Assembly (NCBI RefSeq): GCF_014230465.1
Contig: NZ_JAAXCY010000009.1
Coordinates: 62,001 to 126,000, forward strand
Source of the DNA: Pseudomonas cremoris
GTDB lineage: Bacteria > Pseudomonadota > Gammaproteobacteria > Pseudomonadales > Pseudomonadaceae
Direction of reading: 5' to 3'
Length of the DNA stretch: 64,000 nucleotides
Shown: positions 27,308 to 36,957 of the stretch, piece by piece
Layout of the letters: the number at the start of each line of letters is the position of its first letter
How positions within the stretch are numbered: the stretch's first letter is position 1
Translations under genes and position numbers: made by a program
Notes under the pieces: generated by a model
The model's input: only the letters and a program-made list of their open reading frames with translations
What the model was told of the DNA's origin: nothing
Databases searched by the model: none

Positions 27308-28828
27308 TTAGAAAAAGCCCAGCGGATTAATGTCGTAGCTCACCAACAAGTTTTTAGTCTGCTGGTAATGATCCAACATCATCTTGTGGGTCTCACGGCC
27401 CACACCGGACTTCTTGTAACCACCGAACGCGGCATGCGCCGGGTACAGGTGGTAGCAGTTGGTCCATACGCGGCCCGCCTTGATCGCCCGGCCCATGCGA
27501 TAGGCACGGTTGATATCACGGGTCCATACGCCGGCACCCAGGCCGAACTCGGTGTCGTTGGCGATCGCCAGGGCTTCAGCTTCGTCCTTGAAGGTGGTGA
27601 TGCTCACGACCGGGCCGAAGATTTCTTCCTGGAACACGCGCATTTCGTTGGTGCCCTTGAGCAGGGTCGGCTGGATGTAATAGCCGCCAGCCATGTCACC
27701 GGTGAGCTTCTCGACCTTGCCGCCGGTGAGCAGTTGCGCGCCTTCGCCTTTGGCGATTTCCAGGTAGGACAGGATCTTATCGAACTGCTGCTCGGACGCC
27801 TGGGCGCCGACCATGGTGTCGGTGTCCAGCGGGTCGCCGCGTTTGATCGATTCGATCTTCTTCATCACCACTTTCATGAAGTCGTCGTAGATCGACTCTT
27901 CCACCAGGGCGCGGGAAGGGCAGGTGCACACTTCGCCCTGGTTGAAGAACGCCAGCACCAAGCCTTCAGCAGCTTTCTCGATAAAGGTCGGTTCGGCCTT
28001 CATGATGTCGGCGAAGAAGATGTTCGGCGACTTGCCACCCAGCTCAACGGTGGACGGAATAATGTTCTCGGCTGCCGCGTGCATGATGTGCGAGCCCACT
28101 GGCGTGGAGCCGGTAAAGGCGATCTTGGCGATACGCTTGCTGGTGGCCAGCGCTTCGCCGGCTTCTTTGCCGAAACCTTGCACCACGTTCAGCACGCCTG
28201 GTGGCAACAGGTCGCCGATGACTTCCAGCAGCACGGTGATGCCCAGCGGCGTTTGTTCGGCGGGCTTTAGCACCACGCAGTTACCGGCGGCCAGGGCCGG
28301 TGCGAGTTTCCACGCAGCCATCAGAATCGGGAAGTTCCACGGAATGATCTGGCCGACCACGCCCAGCGGCTCGTGGAAGTGATAGGACGCGGTGTGTTCG
28401 TTGATTTCGGCGCTGGTGCCTTCCTGGGCACGGATGCAGCCGGCGAAGTAGCGGAAGTGGTCGGCGGCCAGTGGGATGTCGGCGTTCAGGGTTTCACGCA
28501 CGGCCTTGCCGTTGTCCCAGGTCTCGGTGATGGCCAGCAGTTCGAGGTTCTGTTCGATACGGTCGGCGATTTTCAGCAGGACCAGCGAGCGGTCCTGCGC
28601 CGAGGTCTTGCCCCAGGCGTCCGCGGCGGCGTGGGCGGCGTCCAGCGCCTTGTCGATGTCTTTGGCAGTGGAACGCGGGAATTCGGCGATAGCCTTGCCG
28701 TTGACCGGCGAGGTGTTGGTGAAATAGTTGCCATCGACCGGCGCAACGAATTCGCCACCGATGTAGTTGCCGTATTTGGCCTTGAACGAAACGATGGCGC
28801 CTTCAGTACCGGGGTGTGCGTAACGCAT
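27308..28828 (-). CDS. exaC: NAD-dependent acetaldehyde dehydrogenase
   Basis: The product has 506 residues. Catalytic Glu is in [11 protein letters not shown] and catalytic Cys in [12 protein letters not shown]; the usual Rossmann GSTPVG segment is also present. It oxidises acetaldehyde from the EutBC reaction, and in P. aeruginosa also from ethanol, to acetate. ATG 28828 follows GGAGATACCC. It carries a strong sigma-54-type promoter upstream. Confidence 0.95.
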   Translation of the reverse strand: MRYAHPGTEGAIVSFKAKYGNYIGGEFVAPVDGNYFTNTSPVNGKAIAEFPRSTAKDIDKALDAAHAAADAWGKTSAQDRSLVLLKIADRIEQNLELLAITETWDNGKAVRETLNADIPLAADHFRYFAGCIRAQEGTSAEINEHTASYHFHEPLGVVGQIIPWNFPILMAAWKLAPALAAGNCVVLKPAEQTPLGITVLLEVIGDLLPPGVLNVVQGFGKEAGEALATSKRIAKIAFTGSTPVGSHIMHAAAENIIPSTVELGGKSPNIFFADIMKAEPTFIEKAAEGLVLAFFNQGEVCTCPSRALVEESIYDDFMKVVMKKIESIKRGDPLDTDTMVGAQASEQQFDKILSYLEIAKGEGAQLLTGGKVEKLTGDMAGGYYIQPTLLKGTNEMRVFQEEIFGPVVSITTFKDEAEALAIANDTEFGLGAGVWTRDINRAYRMGRAIKAGRVWTNCYHLYPAHAAFGGYKKSGVGRETHKMMLDHYQQTKNLLVSYDINPLGFF

Positions 28829-28893
28829 GGTGGGTATCTCCTGGCTCTTATGTTTATTGGGAGTGCAGCGCGGCAAGCGCATATAAAGCGTAG

Positions 28894-28909
28894 AGCAAAG
28901 GTTGGGCCA
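28894..28909 (-). promoter_or_regulatory. sigma-54 (-24/-12) promoter for exaC
   Basis: The minus strand reads TGGCCCAACCTTTGCT, matching TGGCAC-N5-TTGCW with exactly ten bases between GG and GC. Transcription would start about 55 bases before the exaC ATG, fitting control by the divergent sigma-54 activator. Confidence 0.75.
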
Positions 28910-28972
28910 CTGCTTTGAGACCCAGTGAAATCAAGGGGTTGGGCTTTGTTGCAAAGCGTTGCTGTGGCAGGT

Positions 28973-28993
28973 CTGACACAGGCGGTGTGACAG
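28973..28993. promoter_or_regulatory. candidate enhancer site for the sigma-54 activator
   Basis: The imperfect palindrome CTGACACA-N5-TGTGACAG lies about 90 bases upstream of the exaC start, between exaC and the activator gene. The position and symmetry fit an enhancer-binding-protein site. Confidence 0.5.
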
Positions 28994-29100
28994 TTTGTGC
29001 CATAAACGAGACAGCCTGTGACCGGTGGGTCTGGCCGGGATTGCATCTGTCGGGTGCCTGGGGGATGCTGGGGGTTCTCACGCAGGGAGAATAATAAGAA

Positions 29101-31008
29101 ATGCACAACGATCATTTCAGTCGCCATGCCCAGCAGGTCCTCACCGTGGCTCATGGCCGCGACCCATCGAGTGACCCGTCTATCGCCCGCTCCTGGCTGC
29201 GTTGCCTGGAGGACTACCACCTCGATCCTGCGCAAACCATTGCCCCCACCGTGCTTGAACACGGTCGCCTGCTAGAAAGCCGCGAGCGCCTGCAACAAGT
29301 GCTGCACATCGCCGGCAGCGAAATGAACAGCCTGCACCAACAATTGTCCGGCGCGGGCCACGCGGTGCTGCTCACCGATGCCCGTGGCGTGATCCTCAAC
29401 TGTGTTACCGCGCCTTCCGAGCGCAAGATCTTCGAGCGCGCCGGGTTGTGGCTGGGCGCCGATTGGAGTGAGGCATGCGAGGGCACCAACGGCATCGGCA
29501 CCTGCCTGGTGGAGCGCCAGTCTTTGACCATTCATCGCGATGAGCATTTTCGCGGGCGCCATACCGGGCTGACGTGCTCGGCGAGCCCGGTGTTCGACCC
29601 TCATGGCGACCTGCTGGCGGTGCTGGATGTGTCTTCGGCGCGCGAAGCGGTGTCGCGCCAGAGCCAGTTCCACACCATGGCACTGGTGAACCTGTCGGCG
29701 AAGATGATCGAGAGTTGCTACTTCTTGCGTCACTTTGAAAACCACTGGCTGCTGCGCTTTCACCTGCAGGCAGAGTCGGTGGGCCTGTTCAGCGAAGGCC
29801 TGCTGGCGTTCGACGGTGAAGGGCGGGTTTGCGCGGTGAACCAGAGCGCGCTGAACCTGTTGGGGCAAATGCGCGGCGGTTTGCTCGGGCAGCCGGTGGA
29901 GGCGTTTTTCGAATGCTCGCTGGACCAATTGCTCGGCCGTGCCAGCGCCAATGCCACTGCCAGTTGGCCTTTGCGCACCCGTGATGGCCGCCAGTTGTTC
30001 GCCGCCTTGCGGGGCCAGGCGCGTAGCGTTCCCGCCGCCATCGCCAAATCGGTTGCGGTGGAACGGCCGCGCCTACCCGGCATCTGCTTGGGCGACCCGG
30101 CGCTGCAACAGGGGTTTAGCAAGGCGCTACGGGTATTCGAGCGCGATGTGCCGTTGCTGATCAACGGCGAAACCGGCTGCGGCAAAGAGGCGTTCGCCAA
30201 GGCCGTGCACCTGGCCAGCCAGCGCGCCGACAAGGCGTTCGTCGCGCTCAACTGTGCGGCCATCCCGGAGAGCTTGATTGAGAGTGAACTGTTCGGCTAT
30301 CGCGGCGGCAGCTTTACCGGTGCCCGCAAGGAAGGCATGCAAGGCAAATTGCAGCAGGCCGACGGTGGCACCTTGTTCCTCGATGAAATCGGCGATATGC
30401 CCCTGGCCCTGCAAACCCGTCTATTAAGGGTGTTGGAGGATCGCTTGGTCGTGCCCATCGGCGGTGAGCCCCAGGCGGTCAACGTCAGAATTATCAGCGC
30501 TACCCACCGCAATTTGCTGGAGCGCGTGCAGGACGGCAGCTTTCGCGAGGACCTGTACTACCGACTCAATGGCTTGGAAGTCGGGTTGCCGCCCTTGCGC
30601 GAGCGCAGTGATAAATCCCAATTGCTGGACTTTCTGCTGGCACAGGAGGCCAACGGCGAGACCGTCTCCCTTGATCCGGCGGCGCGTGGCGCACTGCTGG
30701 CATTTGCCTGGCCTGGGAATGTGCGCCAACTGCGCACGGTACTGCGCACGCTGGTGGCGTTGTGCGATGAAGGGCGTATAGCGTTGCACGATTTGCCCGC
30801 GCTGATCCGCCAGGCTCGGCCGGCCGCCAACAGTGACGCCAAACCGCTGGAGTCGCCGCTGGACGATGCCGAGCGTTTGGCTCTGCTTGCGGTGCTGGAG
30901 CAACAACGCTGGCATATGAGCCACACGGCGGAGCAGTTGGGGGTCAGCCGCAACACGCTGTACCGCAAGCTGCGCAGACACGGCATTGCACGTCACGCCT
31001 TCAGCTAA
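29101..31008 (+). CDS. eatR: sigma-54 enhancer-binding regulator of ethanolamine catabolism (AcoR-like)
   Basis: The product has 635 residues. An N-terminal GAF-type sensing region (about 60-200) and a PAS-like stretch (about 225-310) precede the AAA+ domain (about 328-560). The latter has Walker A GETGCGKE (356-363), GSFTGA in place of GAFTGA (403-408), and Walker B TLFLDE. A Fis-type HTH follows (about 590-630, LGVSRNTLYRKLRR). It is divergent from exaC. In P. aeruginosa the equivalent gene (PA4021, EatR) activates ethanolamine genes with RpoN; I transfer the name by synteny. Confidence 0.85.
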   Translation: MHNDHFSRHAQQVLTVAHGRDPSSDPSIARSWLRCLEDYHLDPAQTIAPTVLEHGRLLESRERLQQVLHIAGSEMNSLHQQLSGAGHAVLLTDARGVILNCVTAPSERKIFERAGLWLGADWSEACEGTNGIGTCLVERQSLTIHRDEHFRGRHTGLTCSASPVFDPHGDLLAVLDVSSAREAVSRQSQFHTMALVNLSAKMIESCYFLRHFENHWLLRFHLQAESVGLFSEGLLAFDGEGRVCAVNQSALNLLGQMRGGLLGQPVEAFFECSLDQLLGRASANATASWPLRTRDGRQLFAALRGQARSVPAAIAKSVAVERPRLPGICLGDPALQQGFSKALRVFERDVPLLINGETGCGKEAFAKAVHLASQRADKAFVALNCAAIPESLIESELFGYRGGSFTGARKEGMQGKLQQADGGTLFLDEIGDMPLALQTRLLRVLEDRLVVPIGGEPQAVNVRIISATHRNLLERVQDGSFREDLYYRLNGLEVGLPPLRERSDKSQLLDFLLAQEANGETVSLDPAARGALLAFAWPGNVRQLRTVLRTLVALCDEGRIALHDLPALIRQARPAANSDAKPLESPLDDAERLALLAVLEQQRWHMSHTAEQLGVSRNTLYRKLRRHGIARHAFS

Positions 31009-31065
31009 AGGGTGCGATTTTCGCCCCCCTGCGCTAACCTGCCTCGATGTTTTACGAGGTCGACT

Positions 31066-32415
31066 ATGCACATTCATATTCTCGGTATTTGCGGCACGTT
31101 CATGGGCTCGATGGCGGTCCTGGCCAAAGAACTCGGTCACCATGTGACGGGCTCGGACGCCAATGTTTACCCGCCGATGAGCACGCAGCTCCAGGCTCAG
31201 GGCATTGAACTGACCCAAGGCTACGACCCGTCGCAGTTCGACCCGGTCCCGGACCTGGTGGTGATCGGCAATGCCATGGTGCGTGGTAACCCCGCGGTCG
31301 AATACGTACTCAACAAAGGTTTGCCTTATGTGTCTGGCCCGCAATGGCTGGCGGACCATGTGCTACAAGGCCGCTGGGTACTGGCGGTCGCCGGCACCCA
31401 CGGCAAAACCACCACCAGCAGCATGCTGGCCTGGGTGCTGGAACATGCCGGCATGAGCCCGGGTTTCCTGATCGGCGGCGTTCCGCAGAATTTCTCGGTG
31501 TCGGCGCGCCTGGGCGATACGCCGTTCTTTGTGATCGAGGCGGATGAATACGACAGCGCCTTCTTCGACAAACGCTCCAAGTTCGTTCACTACCGTCCGC
31601 GTACGGCGATCCTGAACAACCTTGAGTTCGATCACGCTGACATCTTCCCCGACTTGCCCGCCATCGAACGGCAGTTCCACCATTTAGTGCGCACCATTCC
31701 GAGCGAAGGCCTGGTCATTCACCCGACCACCGAGGCTGCCTTGCAACGCGTGATCGAGATGGGCTGCTGGACCCCGGTTCAAACCACCGGCACAGGCGGG
31801 CAGTGGCAGGTCAAGTTGCTCAGTGAAGACGGTTCCAAATTTGAAGTGCTGTTTGAAGGCGAAGCTCAAGGCATCGTCGACTGGGACATGACTGGCCAGC
31901 ACAACGTTGCCAATGCCTTGGTCACCCTGGCCGCTGCACGGCATGTGGGCGTGGTGCCGTCGATGGGCATTGCCGCGTTGAGCGCGTTCAAGAGTGTGAA
32001 GCGGCGCATGGAAAAGGTCGCCGATGTGAACGGGATTACCATCTACGACGACTTTGCCCACCACCCAACCGCGATTGCTACTACGTTGGATGGGTTGCGC
32101 AAGCGCGTGGGCGATGCGCCGATCATTGCGATTGTCGAGCCGCGTTCCAACTCCATGAAGCTCGGTGCCCACCGCGATGGCCTGCCGGAAAGCGTCAACG
32201 ATGCCGATCAGGTGGTCTGGTACGCACCGGCCAACCTGGGCTGGGACCTGCCGGGGATTGCCGCGTTGTGCACCATTCCATCCAAGGTCTGCGACTCTAT
32301 CGACGGCATCATCGAACACGTCAAGCAACAGGCCACACCTGGCACCCACGTGGTCGTGATGAGCAACGGCGGCTTCGGCGGCCTGCACGGCAAACTGGCC
32401 GAGGCGCTGAAATGA
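31066..32415 (+). CDS. mpl: UDP-N-acetylmuramate:L-alanyl-gamma-D-glutamyl-meso-diaminopimelate ligase
   Basis: The product has 449 residues. It is a Mur-ligase fold with an N-terminal [20 protein letters not shown] loop [11 protein letters not shown], and later [13 protein letters not shown]. It recycles the murein tripeptide onto UDP-MurNAc. ATG 31066 is the family start; the longer ORF adds 18 unrelated residues. The stop overlaps the ubiX start. Confidence 0.96.
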   Translation: MHIHILGICGTFMGSMAVLAKELGHHVTGSDANVYPPMSTQLQAQGIELTQGYDPSQFDPVPDLVVIGNAMVRGNPAVEYVLNKGLPYVSGPQWLADHVLQGRWVLAVAGTHGKTTTSSMLAWVLEHAGMSPGFLIGGVPQNFSVSARLGDTPFFVIEADEYDSAFFDKRSKFVHYRPRTAILNNLEFDHADIFPDLPAIERQFHHLVRTIPSEGLVIHPTTEAALQRVIEMGCWTPVQTTGTGGQWQVKLLSEDGSKFEVLFEGEAQGIVDWDMTGQHNVANALVTLAAARHVGVVPSMGIAALSAFKSVKRRMEKVADVNGITIYDDFAHHPTAIATTLDGLRKRVGDAPIIAIVEPRSNSMKLGAHRDGLPESVNDADQVVWYAPANLGWDLPGIAALCTIPSKVCDSIDGIIEHVKQQATPGTHVVVMSNGGFGGLHGKLAEALK

Positions 32416-33041
32416 GCGGGCCGGAGCGCGTCACCTTGGCGATGACCGGCGCGTCGGGCGCGCCTTATGGCTTGCGCCTGCTGGATTGCCTGGTGCGCGA
32501 AGAGCGCGAAGTGCACTTCCTGATTTCCAAGGCCGCGCAGTTGGTGATGGCCACCGAGACCGATGTGGCGCTGCCGGCCAAAGTGCAGATGATGCAGGCG
32601 TTCCTCACCGAGTACACCGGTGCGGCGGCGGGGCAGATCAAGGTTTACGGTAAAGAGGATTGGATGTCACCGGTCGCCTCGGGCTCGGGCGCGCCGGCGG
32701 CGATGGTGGTGGTGCCGTGTTCTACCGGCACGTTGTCGGCGATAGCCACCGGCGCCTGCAATAACCTCATCGAGCGTGCGGCCGACGTGACCTTGAAGGA
32801 GCGCCGCCAGCTGATCCTGGTACCGCGCGAAGCGCCGTATTCGAGCATTCACTTGGAGCACATGCTCAAGCTGTCGAACATGGGCGTGACGATCCTGCCG
32901 GCGTCACCGGGGTTCTATCACCAGCCGCAGACCATCGATGACCTAGTGGACTTTGTGGTGGCGCGCATTCTCAACCTGCTCAATATCCCCCAGGACATGC
33001 TGCCGCGCTGGGGCGAGCACCATTTGAGCAGTGATGAATAA
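32412..33041 (+). CDS. ubiX: flavin prenyltransferase UbiX
   Basis: The product has 209 residues. FMN-binding [13 protein letters not shown], then [23 protein letters not shown] and [16 protein letters not shown] are typical. It makes the prenylated FMN cofactor used by UbiD decarboxylase in ubiquinone synthesis. The start overlaps the mpl stop (ATGA). Confidence 0.96.
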   Translation: MSGPERVTLAMTGASGAPYGLRLLDCLVREEREVHFLISKAAQLVMATETDVALPAKVQMMQAFLTEYTGAAAGQIKVYGKEDWMSPVASGSGAPAAMVVVPCSTGTLSAIATGACNNLIERAADVTLKERRQLILVPREAPYSSIHLEHMLKLSNMGVTILPASPGFYHQPQTIDDLVDFVVARILNLLNIPQDMLPRWGEHHLSSDE

Positions 33042-33318
33042 AGTCCTGTTGATGCTGATGGCGCTGCAACTGGCAGGTTGTGCCACTGCACGTACGTTGG
33101 ATGCGGCGCAGCCGGGCGCGCCAGTTGTGTACGCCGGCACGCGGCTGGATCTGTATGCGATAAACGGTGGTTGCTGCGCCAAGGACCGTTTTGGCGCCGA
33201 GGCCCCGAGCTATCCCCATGTGGACCTGCCGGCCAGTGCGTTGCTCGACACGCTGCTGTTGCCGTTGTCGGTGTTGACGGTGCTTGGGGTCGGGTTTAAC
33301 GCGACGGGTGGGCTTTAA
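33034..33318 (+). CDS. YceK/YidQ-family lipoprotein
   Basis: The product has 94 residues with a lipobox LAGC (Cys16). The mature part has [11 protein letters not shown] followed by CC and a C-terminal hydrophobic stretch [15 protein letters not shown], typical of the small YceK/DUF1375 lipoproteins. The function is unknown. It overlaps the end of ubiX by 8 bases; a GTG one codon earlier is also possible. Confidence 0.78.
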   Translation: MNKVLLMLMALQLAGCATARTLDAAQPGAPVVYAGTRLDLYAINGGCCAKDRFGAEAPSYPHVDLPASALLDTLLLPLSVLTVLGVGFNATGGL

Positions 33319-33347
33319 CCTGAATTTCGATAGCCGCACAAAACCAA

Positions 33348-33437
33348 TGTGGGAGCGGGCTTGCTCGCGAATGCGGTGTGTCAGTCGATACATGGATTGA
33401 CTGATACACCGCATTCGCGAGCAAGCCCGCTCCCACA
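33348..33437. repeat. REPIN
   Basis: Inverted REP pair with half-site GTGGGAGCGGGCTTGC, 90 bases, between the lipoprotein gene and the convergent oxidoreductase gene. Confidence 0.9.
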
Positions 33438-33467
33438 TTTGGATCTCTGCCAGGTCGTTAAATCGGG

Positions 33468-34109
33468 TTATTTACCGAGCTTGCGCAACTCGTCCGACTC
33501 CACCACCCGTACCCCATCCTGCTCTTCCAGCGCCAGGCGCCACATGGCTCGGGCCAGTTCGCACACTTCAATGCCACGGTACTTGCCGGGAATCAGTTTC
33601 GACAGTGGCCCGGCCAGTTGTTCGGCGAGGCGCGGTTCCAGCCGTTCACCGAGCAGCAGGGAGGGTCGAACGATGGTCAGTTGTGGCCAGTCCTGAGCCT
33701 TGAGGGCCTGTTCCATTTCGCCTTTGACCCGGTTGTAGAAGATCGAGGATTTCGGGTCGGCGCCGATCGCGCTGATCACGATCAGGTGCCGTGCGCCCAT
33801 TTCGCGCGCGCGCTTGGCGAAGGCCACGACCATGTCCAGGTCAACGGCACGGAACGCCGCCTCCGAGCCCGCTTGTTTGATGGTGGTCCCGAGGCAACAG
33901 AAGGCAATATCCACTCGCCCACTCAGTTGCGGCAGGAAAACTGCCGGGTCCCCCACCGGGTTTTCCAGGTGCGGGTGTTCGGCCAATGGCTTGCGGCTAG
34001 GCGCCAGTACGCGAGTCACCGTTGGTTCGTTGAGCAGGCGGTCGAGCAGGTGTTCGCCGGTCAGGCCGGAGGCGCCAGCGAGCAGGATGTGCTGAGGTGT
34101 CAGGTACAT
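33468..34109 (-). CDS. atypical short-chain dehydrogenase / NAD(P)-binding protein
   Basis: The product has 213 residues. The Rossmann motif [12 protein letters not shown] is at about 12-23. The active-site-like YNRVKGEME (Y-x3-K) follows [11 protein letters not shown]. It is similar to the YbjT/HTATIP2-type atypical SDR group of unknown substrate. It lies 29 bases downstream of the MORN-repeat gene on the same strand and may be co-transcribed. Confidence 0.8.
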   Translation of the reverse strand: MYLTPQHILLAGASGLTGEHLLDRLLNEPTVTRVLAPSRKPLAEHPHLENPVGDPAVFLPQLSGRVDIAFCCLGTTIKQAGSEAAFRAVDLDMVVAFAKRAREMGARHLIVISAIGADPKSSIFYNRVKGEMEQALKAQDWPQLTIVRPSLLLGERLEPRLAEQLAGPLSKLIPGKYRGIEVCELARAMWRLALEEQDGVRVVESDELRKLGK

Positions 34110-34138
34110 GGTGTTTCCCCCTTGTTACACGTTACAGC

Positions 34139-35857
34139 TTAGTTGCCTTTGGCTTCCTTGCTATTCATTGAGACGCTTTCGAGCGCCTTTCGTGCCTGCT
34201 GCTTGCGTAATAATTGCCAATGGGCGATCACACCCTTGGGGGCCCAGATTTGCGGCTCGGAGGCTTCGAAGTTGTCCGCCTGTTCGCGTTCGGCCACGTG
34301 CAGTTGTGCCAGTTTGAAGGCTTGCTGCAGGTCGTCGGTCTGGTTGAAGGCTTGGGCGAAGAGGGCGTCGCCGAAGTAGGTGAAGTCAGCTTCCTCGGAG
34401 CAACCGAAGGACACACGGTCAGCGCGGGAAGCGGTCATGATCAGGGTGTGTTCGTCCTTGAGCGCCGGGATAAAACCGCCAGAGTAGCAGGCGGAAATCA
34501 CGATGATCTTGTCGCGGTTTTTCAGCGGCGCGAGCACGGCGGCCAGTTCGTCGGCGGGCAGGTCGGCCAGCTCCATGCGCGGCTGGTCCAGCACCAGTTC
34601 GTGTTCGTGGGTGCCGTGGCTGGTCATATAAATGAACACCAGGTCTTCAGGCCCGGTGCGCTCGGCCAGGGTTTGCACGGCGCGGCGCAGGCTTTCGCGT
34701 GTGGCCAGGGGGCGATCGGCGATATGGTCGCGATGGTTGACCAGGCGAATCTGCCCGCGCGCACCAAAGCGGGTGGCGAGCATGTTGCTGACGTAATCGG
34801 CTTCGCGCAGGAACACGCTTTGTTTGCCGTCGCCGGCCAGCACCAGGGTGTACAGCTCCACGCCGGAAGTGGACGGCGGCACCGCGGCGAGCGCGGCATC
34901 CAGCAAGCGGCCTTGGGCGAGTACGCCGATTTCCAGTGGGTCGGGCAGCAGCTTGCCATCGGCGTCACGCACGCGCATGCCATTGACCCAGGTGCCGGCC
35001 TGCACGGTGCCATCGGTGAGCACCAACGTGCCACGGCCCTGATAGCTGTCGCTGTCGAATCCGCCTATATAGAAGCTGCCGTCGGTGAGGTTCAGGCGGC
35101 CTTCGCCGGTAAAGCGCCAGTCGCTGAATTGGCCGACGTAATGGCTGCCGTCCACACCGATCAACTCGCCTTTGCCGCTAAGAGCACCTTCCTTGAACTG
35201 GCCGATCCATACATCGCCGTCGGCGTTTTCATAGCGGCCTTTACCGTTGAGCTGGTTCTGTTTGAACTGGCCGACATAGATGTCGCCGTCGGCACTGTTG
35301 AACGTGCCGTTGCCTTCCAGTTGGCCATCGACAAAGTGGCCGCTGAACTGGTTGCCACTGTCGTCGTTGCGCTGGCCTTCGCCATTTGGCTTGCCGTGGG
35401 CGAATTGGCCCTGGTATTGACTACCATCGGCCAATTCCAGGCGACCGAGGCCGGAATACTGGTCGTCCTTGAACTCGCCGCGATAGGTCATCTGCCCCTC
35501 TTTGAGGGTGCCTTCGCCGTTGCGCCGACCGTTCTTGAAACCGCCCACATAGTGGCTGCCCGCCGTGGTCAGGCTGCCTTGGCCATCGAACAGACCCTGC
35601 TGGAACTGGCCTTTATAGACTTCGCCGTTGCTGCCATGCCATTCGCCCTGGCCGTGCCACTGGCCCTTGTCGAACTGGCCGGCGTACCAACTGCCGTTGG
35701 GGTAGTCCACGCGACCCTGGCCTTGCAGCAAGCCATTGACCACATCGCCCCGGTAACGGCCACCGTCGGGCAGGCGCGCATCGGGCGGCAACAGCGATTC
35801 GCCGTCTCCGCAAGCGGTGAGCAACAGGGCAAGGGCAAGGGGAGCGAGTGGGCGCAT
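34139..35857 (-). CDS. lipoprotein with MORN repeats and C13/caspase-like peptidase domain
   Basis: The product has 572 residues. The lipobox LLTAC puts the lipid on Cys16. Residues 35-293 hold eleven MORN repeats of about 23 residues (pattern YxGQFxxGxxxGxG) and a partial twelfth. From about 335 to 520 is a clan CD peptidase domain with His414 (YMTSHGTH) and Cys457 (VISACYSGG), as in legumain/Peptidase_C13. MORN repeats often bind lipids or peptidoglycan-associated partners. The substrate is unknown. ATG 35857 starts the signal peptide; the ORF extends 17 codons upstream. It probably acts at the outer membrane or periplasm. Confidence 0.88.
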   Translation of the reverse strand: MRPLAPLALALLLTACGDGESLLPPDARLPDGGRYRGDVVNGLLQGQGRVDYPNGSWYAGQFDKGQWHGQGEWHGSNGEVYKGQFQQGLFDGQGSLTTAGSHYVGGFKNGRRNGEGTLKEGQMTYRGEFKDDQYSGLGRLELADGSQYQGQFAHGKPNGEGQRNDDSGNQFSGHFVDGQLEGNGTFNSADGDIYVGQFKQNQLNGKGRYENADGDVWIGQFKEGALSGKGELIGVDGSHYVGQFSDWRFTGEGRLNLTDGSFYIGGFDSDSYQGRGTLVLTDGTVQAGTWVNGMRVRDADGKLLPDPLEIGVLAQGRLLDAALAAVPPSTSGVELYTLVLAGDGKQSVFLREADYVSNMLATRFGARGQIRLVNHRDHIADRPLATRESLRRAVQTLAERTGPEDLVFIYMTSHGTHEHELVLDQPRMELADLPADELAAVLAPLKNRDKIIVISACYSGGFIPALKDEHTLIMTASRADRVSFGCSEEADFTYFGDALFAQAFNQTDDLQQAFKLAQLHVAEREQADNFEASEPQIWAPKGVIAHWQLLRKQQARKALESVSMNSKEAKGN

Positions 35858-35961
35858 AGCGGGATCCGGATAATTGAGCGCCGAGTATGCCGCAGCTGCG
35901 AGATTCATACATAAATTTACATACGCTGTGGTGAGGATTTAGCCCTCACCACAGGGAAGGC

Positions 35962-36417
35962 TTACACGAAGCAGAGTGACAGTGACTCGGCAATGTAGGC
36001 GGGTTTTTCCTGGCCGTCGATTTCCAGGGTACACACGGCTTTGAGCAGCCACTGCCCGGGTTTCTTCTCGGTGGCTTCGGTCAGGCTGACGTGCAGTCGC
36101 ACCCTGGAGTCGACCTTTACCGGCTGGATAAAACGCACGCTGTCCAGGCCGTAGTTGACGGCCATCTTCAAGCCCTCGGGCATGATCAGGATGTCTTCAA
36201 TCAGCTTTGGAATGAGTGACAGCGACAGAAACCCATGGGCGATGGTGCCGCCAAACGGGGTTTGCGCGGCCTTGACCGGGTCAACGTGGATGAACTGATG
36301 ATCGCCAGTGGCTTCCGCGAACAGGTTGATGCGCGCCTGGTCGATGGTGAGCCAATCGGAACGTCCCAGTTCCTTGCCGACATAATCTTTGAGCTGCGCT
36401 ACAGGTACATAGGGCAT
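35962..36417 (-). CDS. MaoC-family (R)-specific enoyl-CoA hydratase
   Basis: The product has 151 residues in a single hot-dog domain. The hydratase motif is ATGDHQFIHVDP, with catalytic Asp and His, followed by GTIAHGFLSLSL. It probably hydrates trans-2-enoyl-CoA to the R-3-hydroxyacyl form, but the acyl chain and pathway are not shown by the context. Confidence 0.88.
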   Translation of the reverse strand: MPYVPVAQLKDYVGKELGRSDWLTIDQARINLFAEATGDHQFIHVDPVKAAQTPFGGTIAHGFLSLSLIPKLIEDILIMPEGLKMAVNYGLDSVRFIQPVKVDSRVRLHVSLTEATEKKPGQWLLKAVCTLEIDGQEKPAYIAESLSLCFV

Positions 36418-36568
36418 TGCGTCTCTCCTTGGTTCATCGGTTTGTCCCCTCTCTTGAAGGAGCGGTATTTTTGTGGGCTACAGAGAACCAATGTAGATCA
36501 TCATGGGCAACGGGCTCGGTCAACCCACCATGCTTTTGGCGAATGCCGGTGCATAGGGCGGGCATGCT

Positions 36569-36574
36569 TATAAT
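36569..36574 (+). promoter_or_regulatory. candidate -10 element for the lrgAB-like operon
   Basis: A perfect TATAAT lies 30 bases before the lrgA-type start, with GGGGGAGAG as ribosome-binding site. No consensus -35 is found 16-18 bases upstream, so an activator may be needed. Confidence 0.45.
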
Positions 36575-36603
36575 GCCGACACGCTTAAAGGGGGAGAGAA
36601 CGG

Positions 36604-36957
36604 ATGCTGTTACGCGGTCTGACATGGCTGGTGCTGTTCCAATTGATCGGCACGGCGATCAACCATTTGCTGCTGCCGATATTGCCAGGGCCGATTATCG
36701 GGTTGCTGCTGATGCTCGGTTTCTTGATATGGAATGGCGAAGTCGGCGAGCCTCTGAGCCTGGCGGCTAGCAGCCTGTTGCGTTACTTGCCTTTGCTGCT
36801 GGTGCCGCCTGCGGTGGGCGTAATGGTGTACGCCAAGGACATTGCTGCAGACTTCTGGGCCATCGTCGGCGCGCTGGTGTTGTCGTTGGTGATTGCCATG
36901 GGCTTTGTCGGCGTGCTGATGCAGCAGATGGTCAAGCGCAAGGAGAAGGATCAATGA
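36604..36957 (+). CDS. CidA/LrgA-family holin-like membrane protein
   Basis: The product has 117 residues with four hydrophobic segments. The conserved LPGPIIGLLLMLGFL and SSLLRYLPLLLVPPAVGVM are typical of LrgA/CidA. These proteins are linked to control of murein hydrolase export and cell lysis, or to small-metabolite transport. It overlaps the lrgB-type gene by ATGA. Confidence 0.92.
   Translation: MLLRGLTWLVLFQLIGTAINHLLLPILPGPIIGLLLMLGFLIWNGEVGEPLSLAASSLLRYLPLLLVPPAVGVMVYAKDIAADFWAIVGALVLSLVIAMGFVGVLMQQMVKRKEKDQ

Noticed and set aside
34214..35914. A 566-codon plus-strand frame opposite the MORN-protease gene
   Set aside because: It is antisense to a strong repeat protein; its periodic hydrophobic pattern simply mirrors the MORN repeats.
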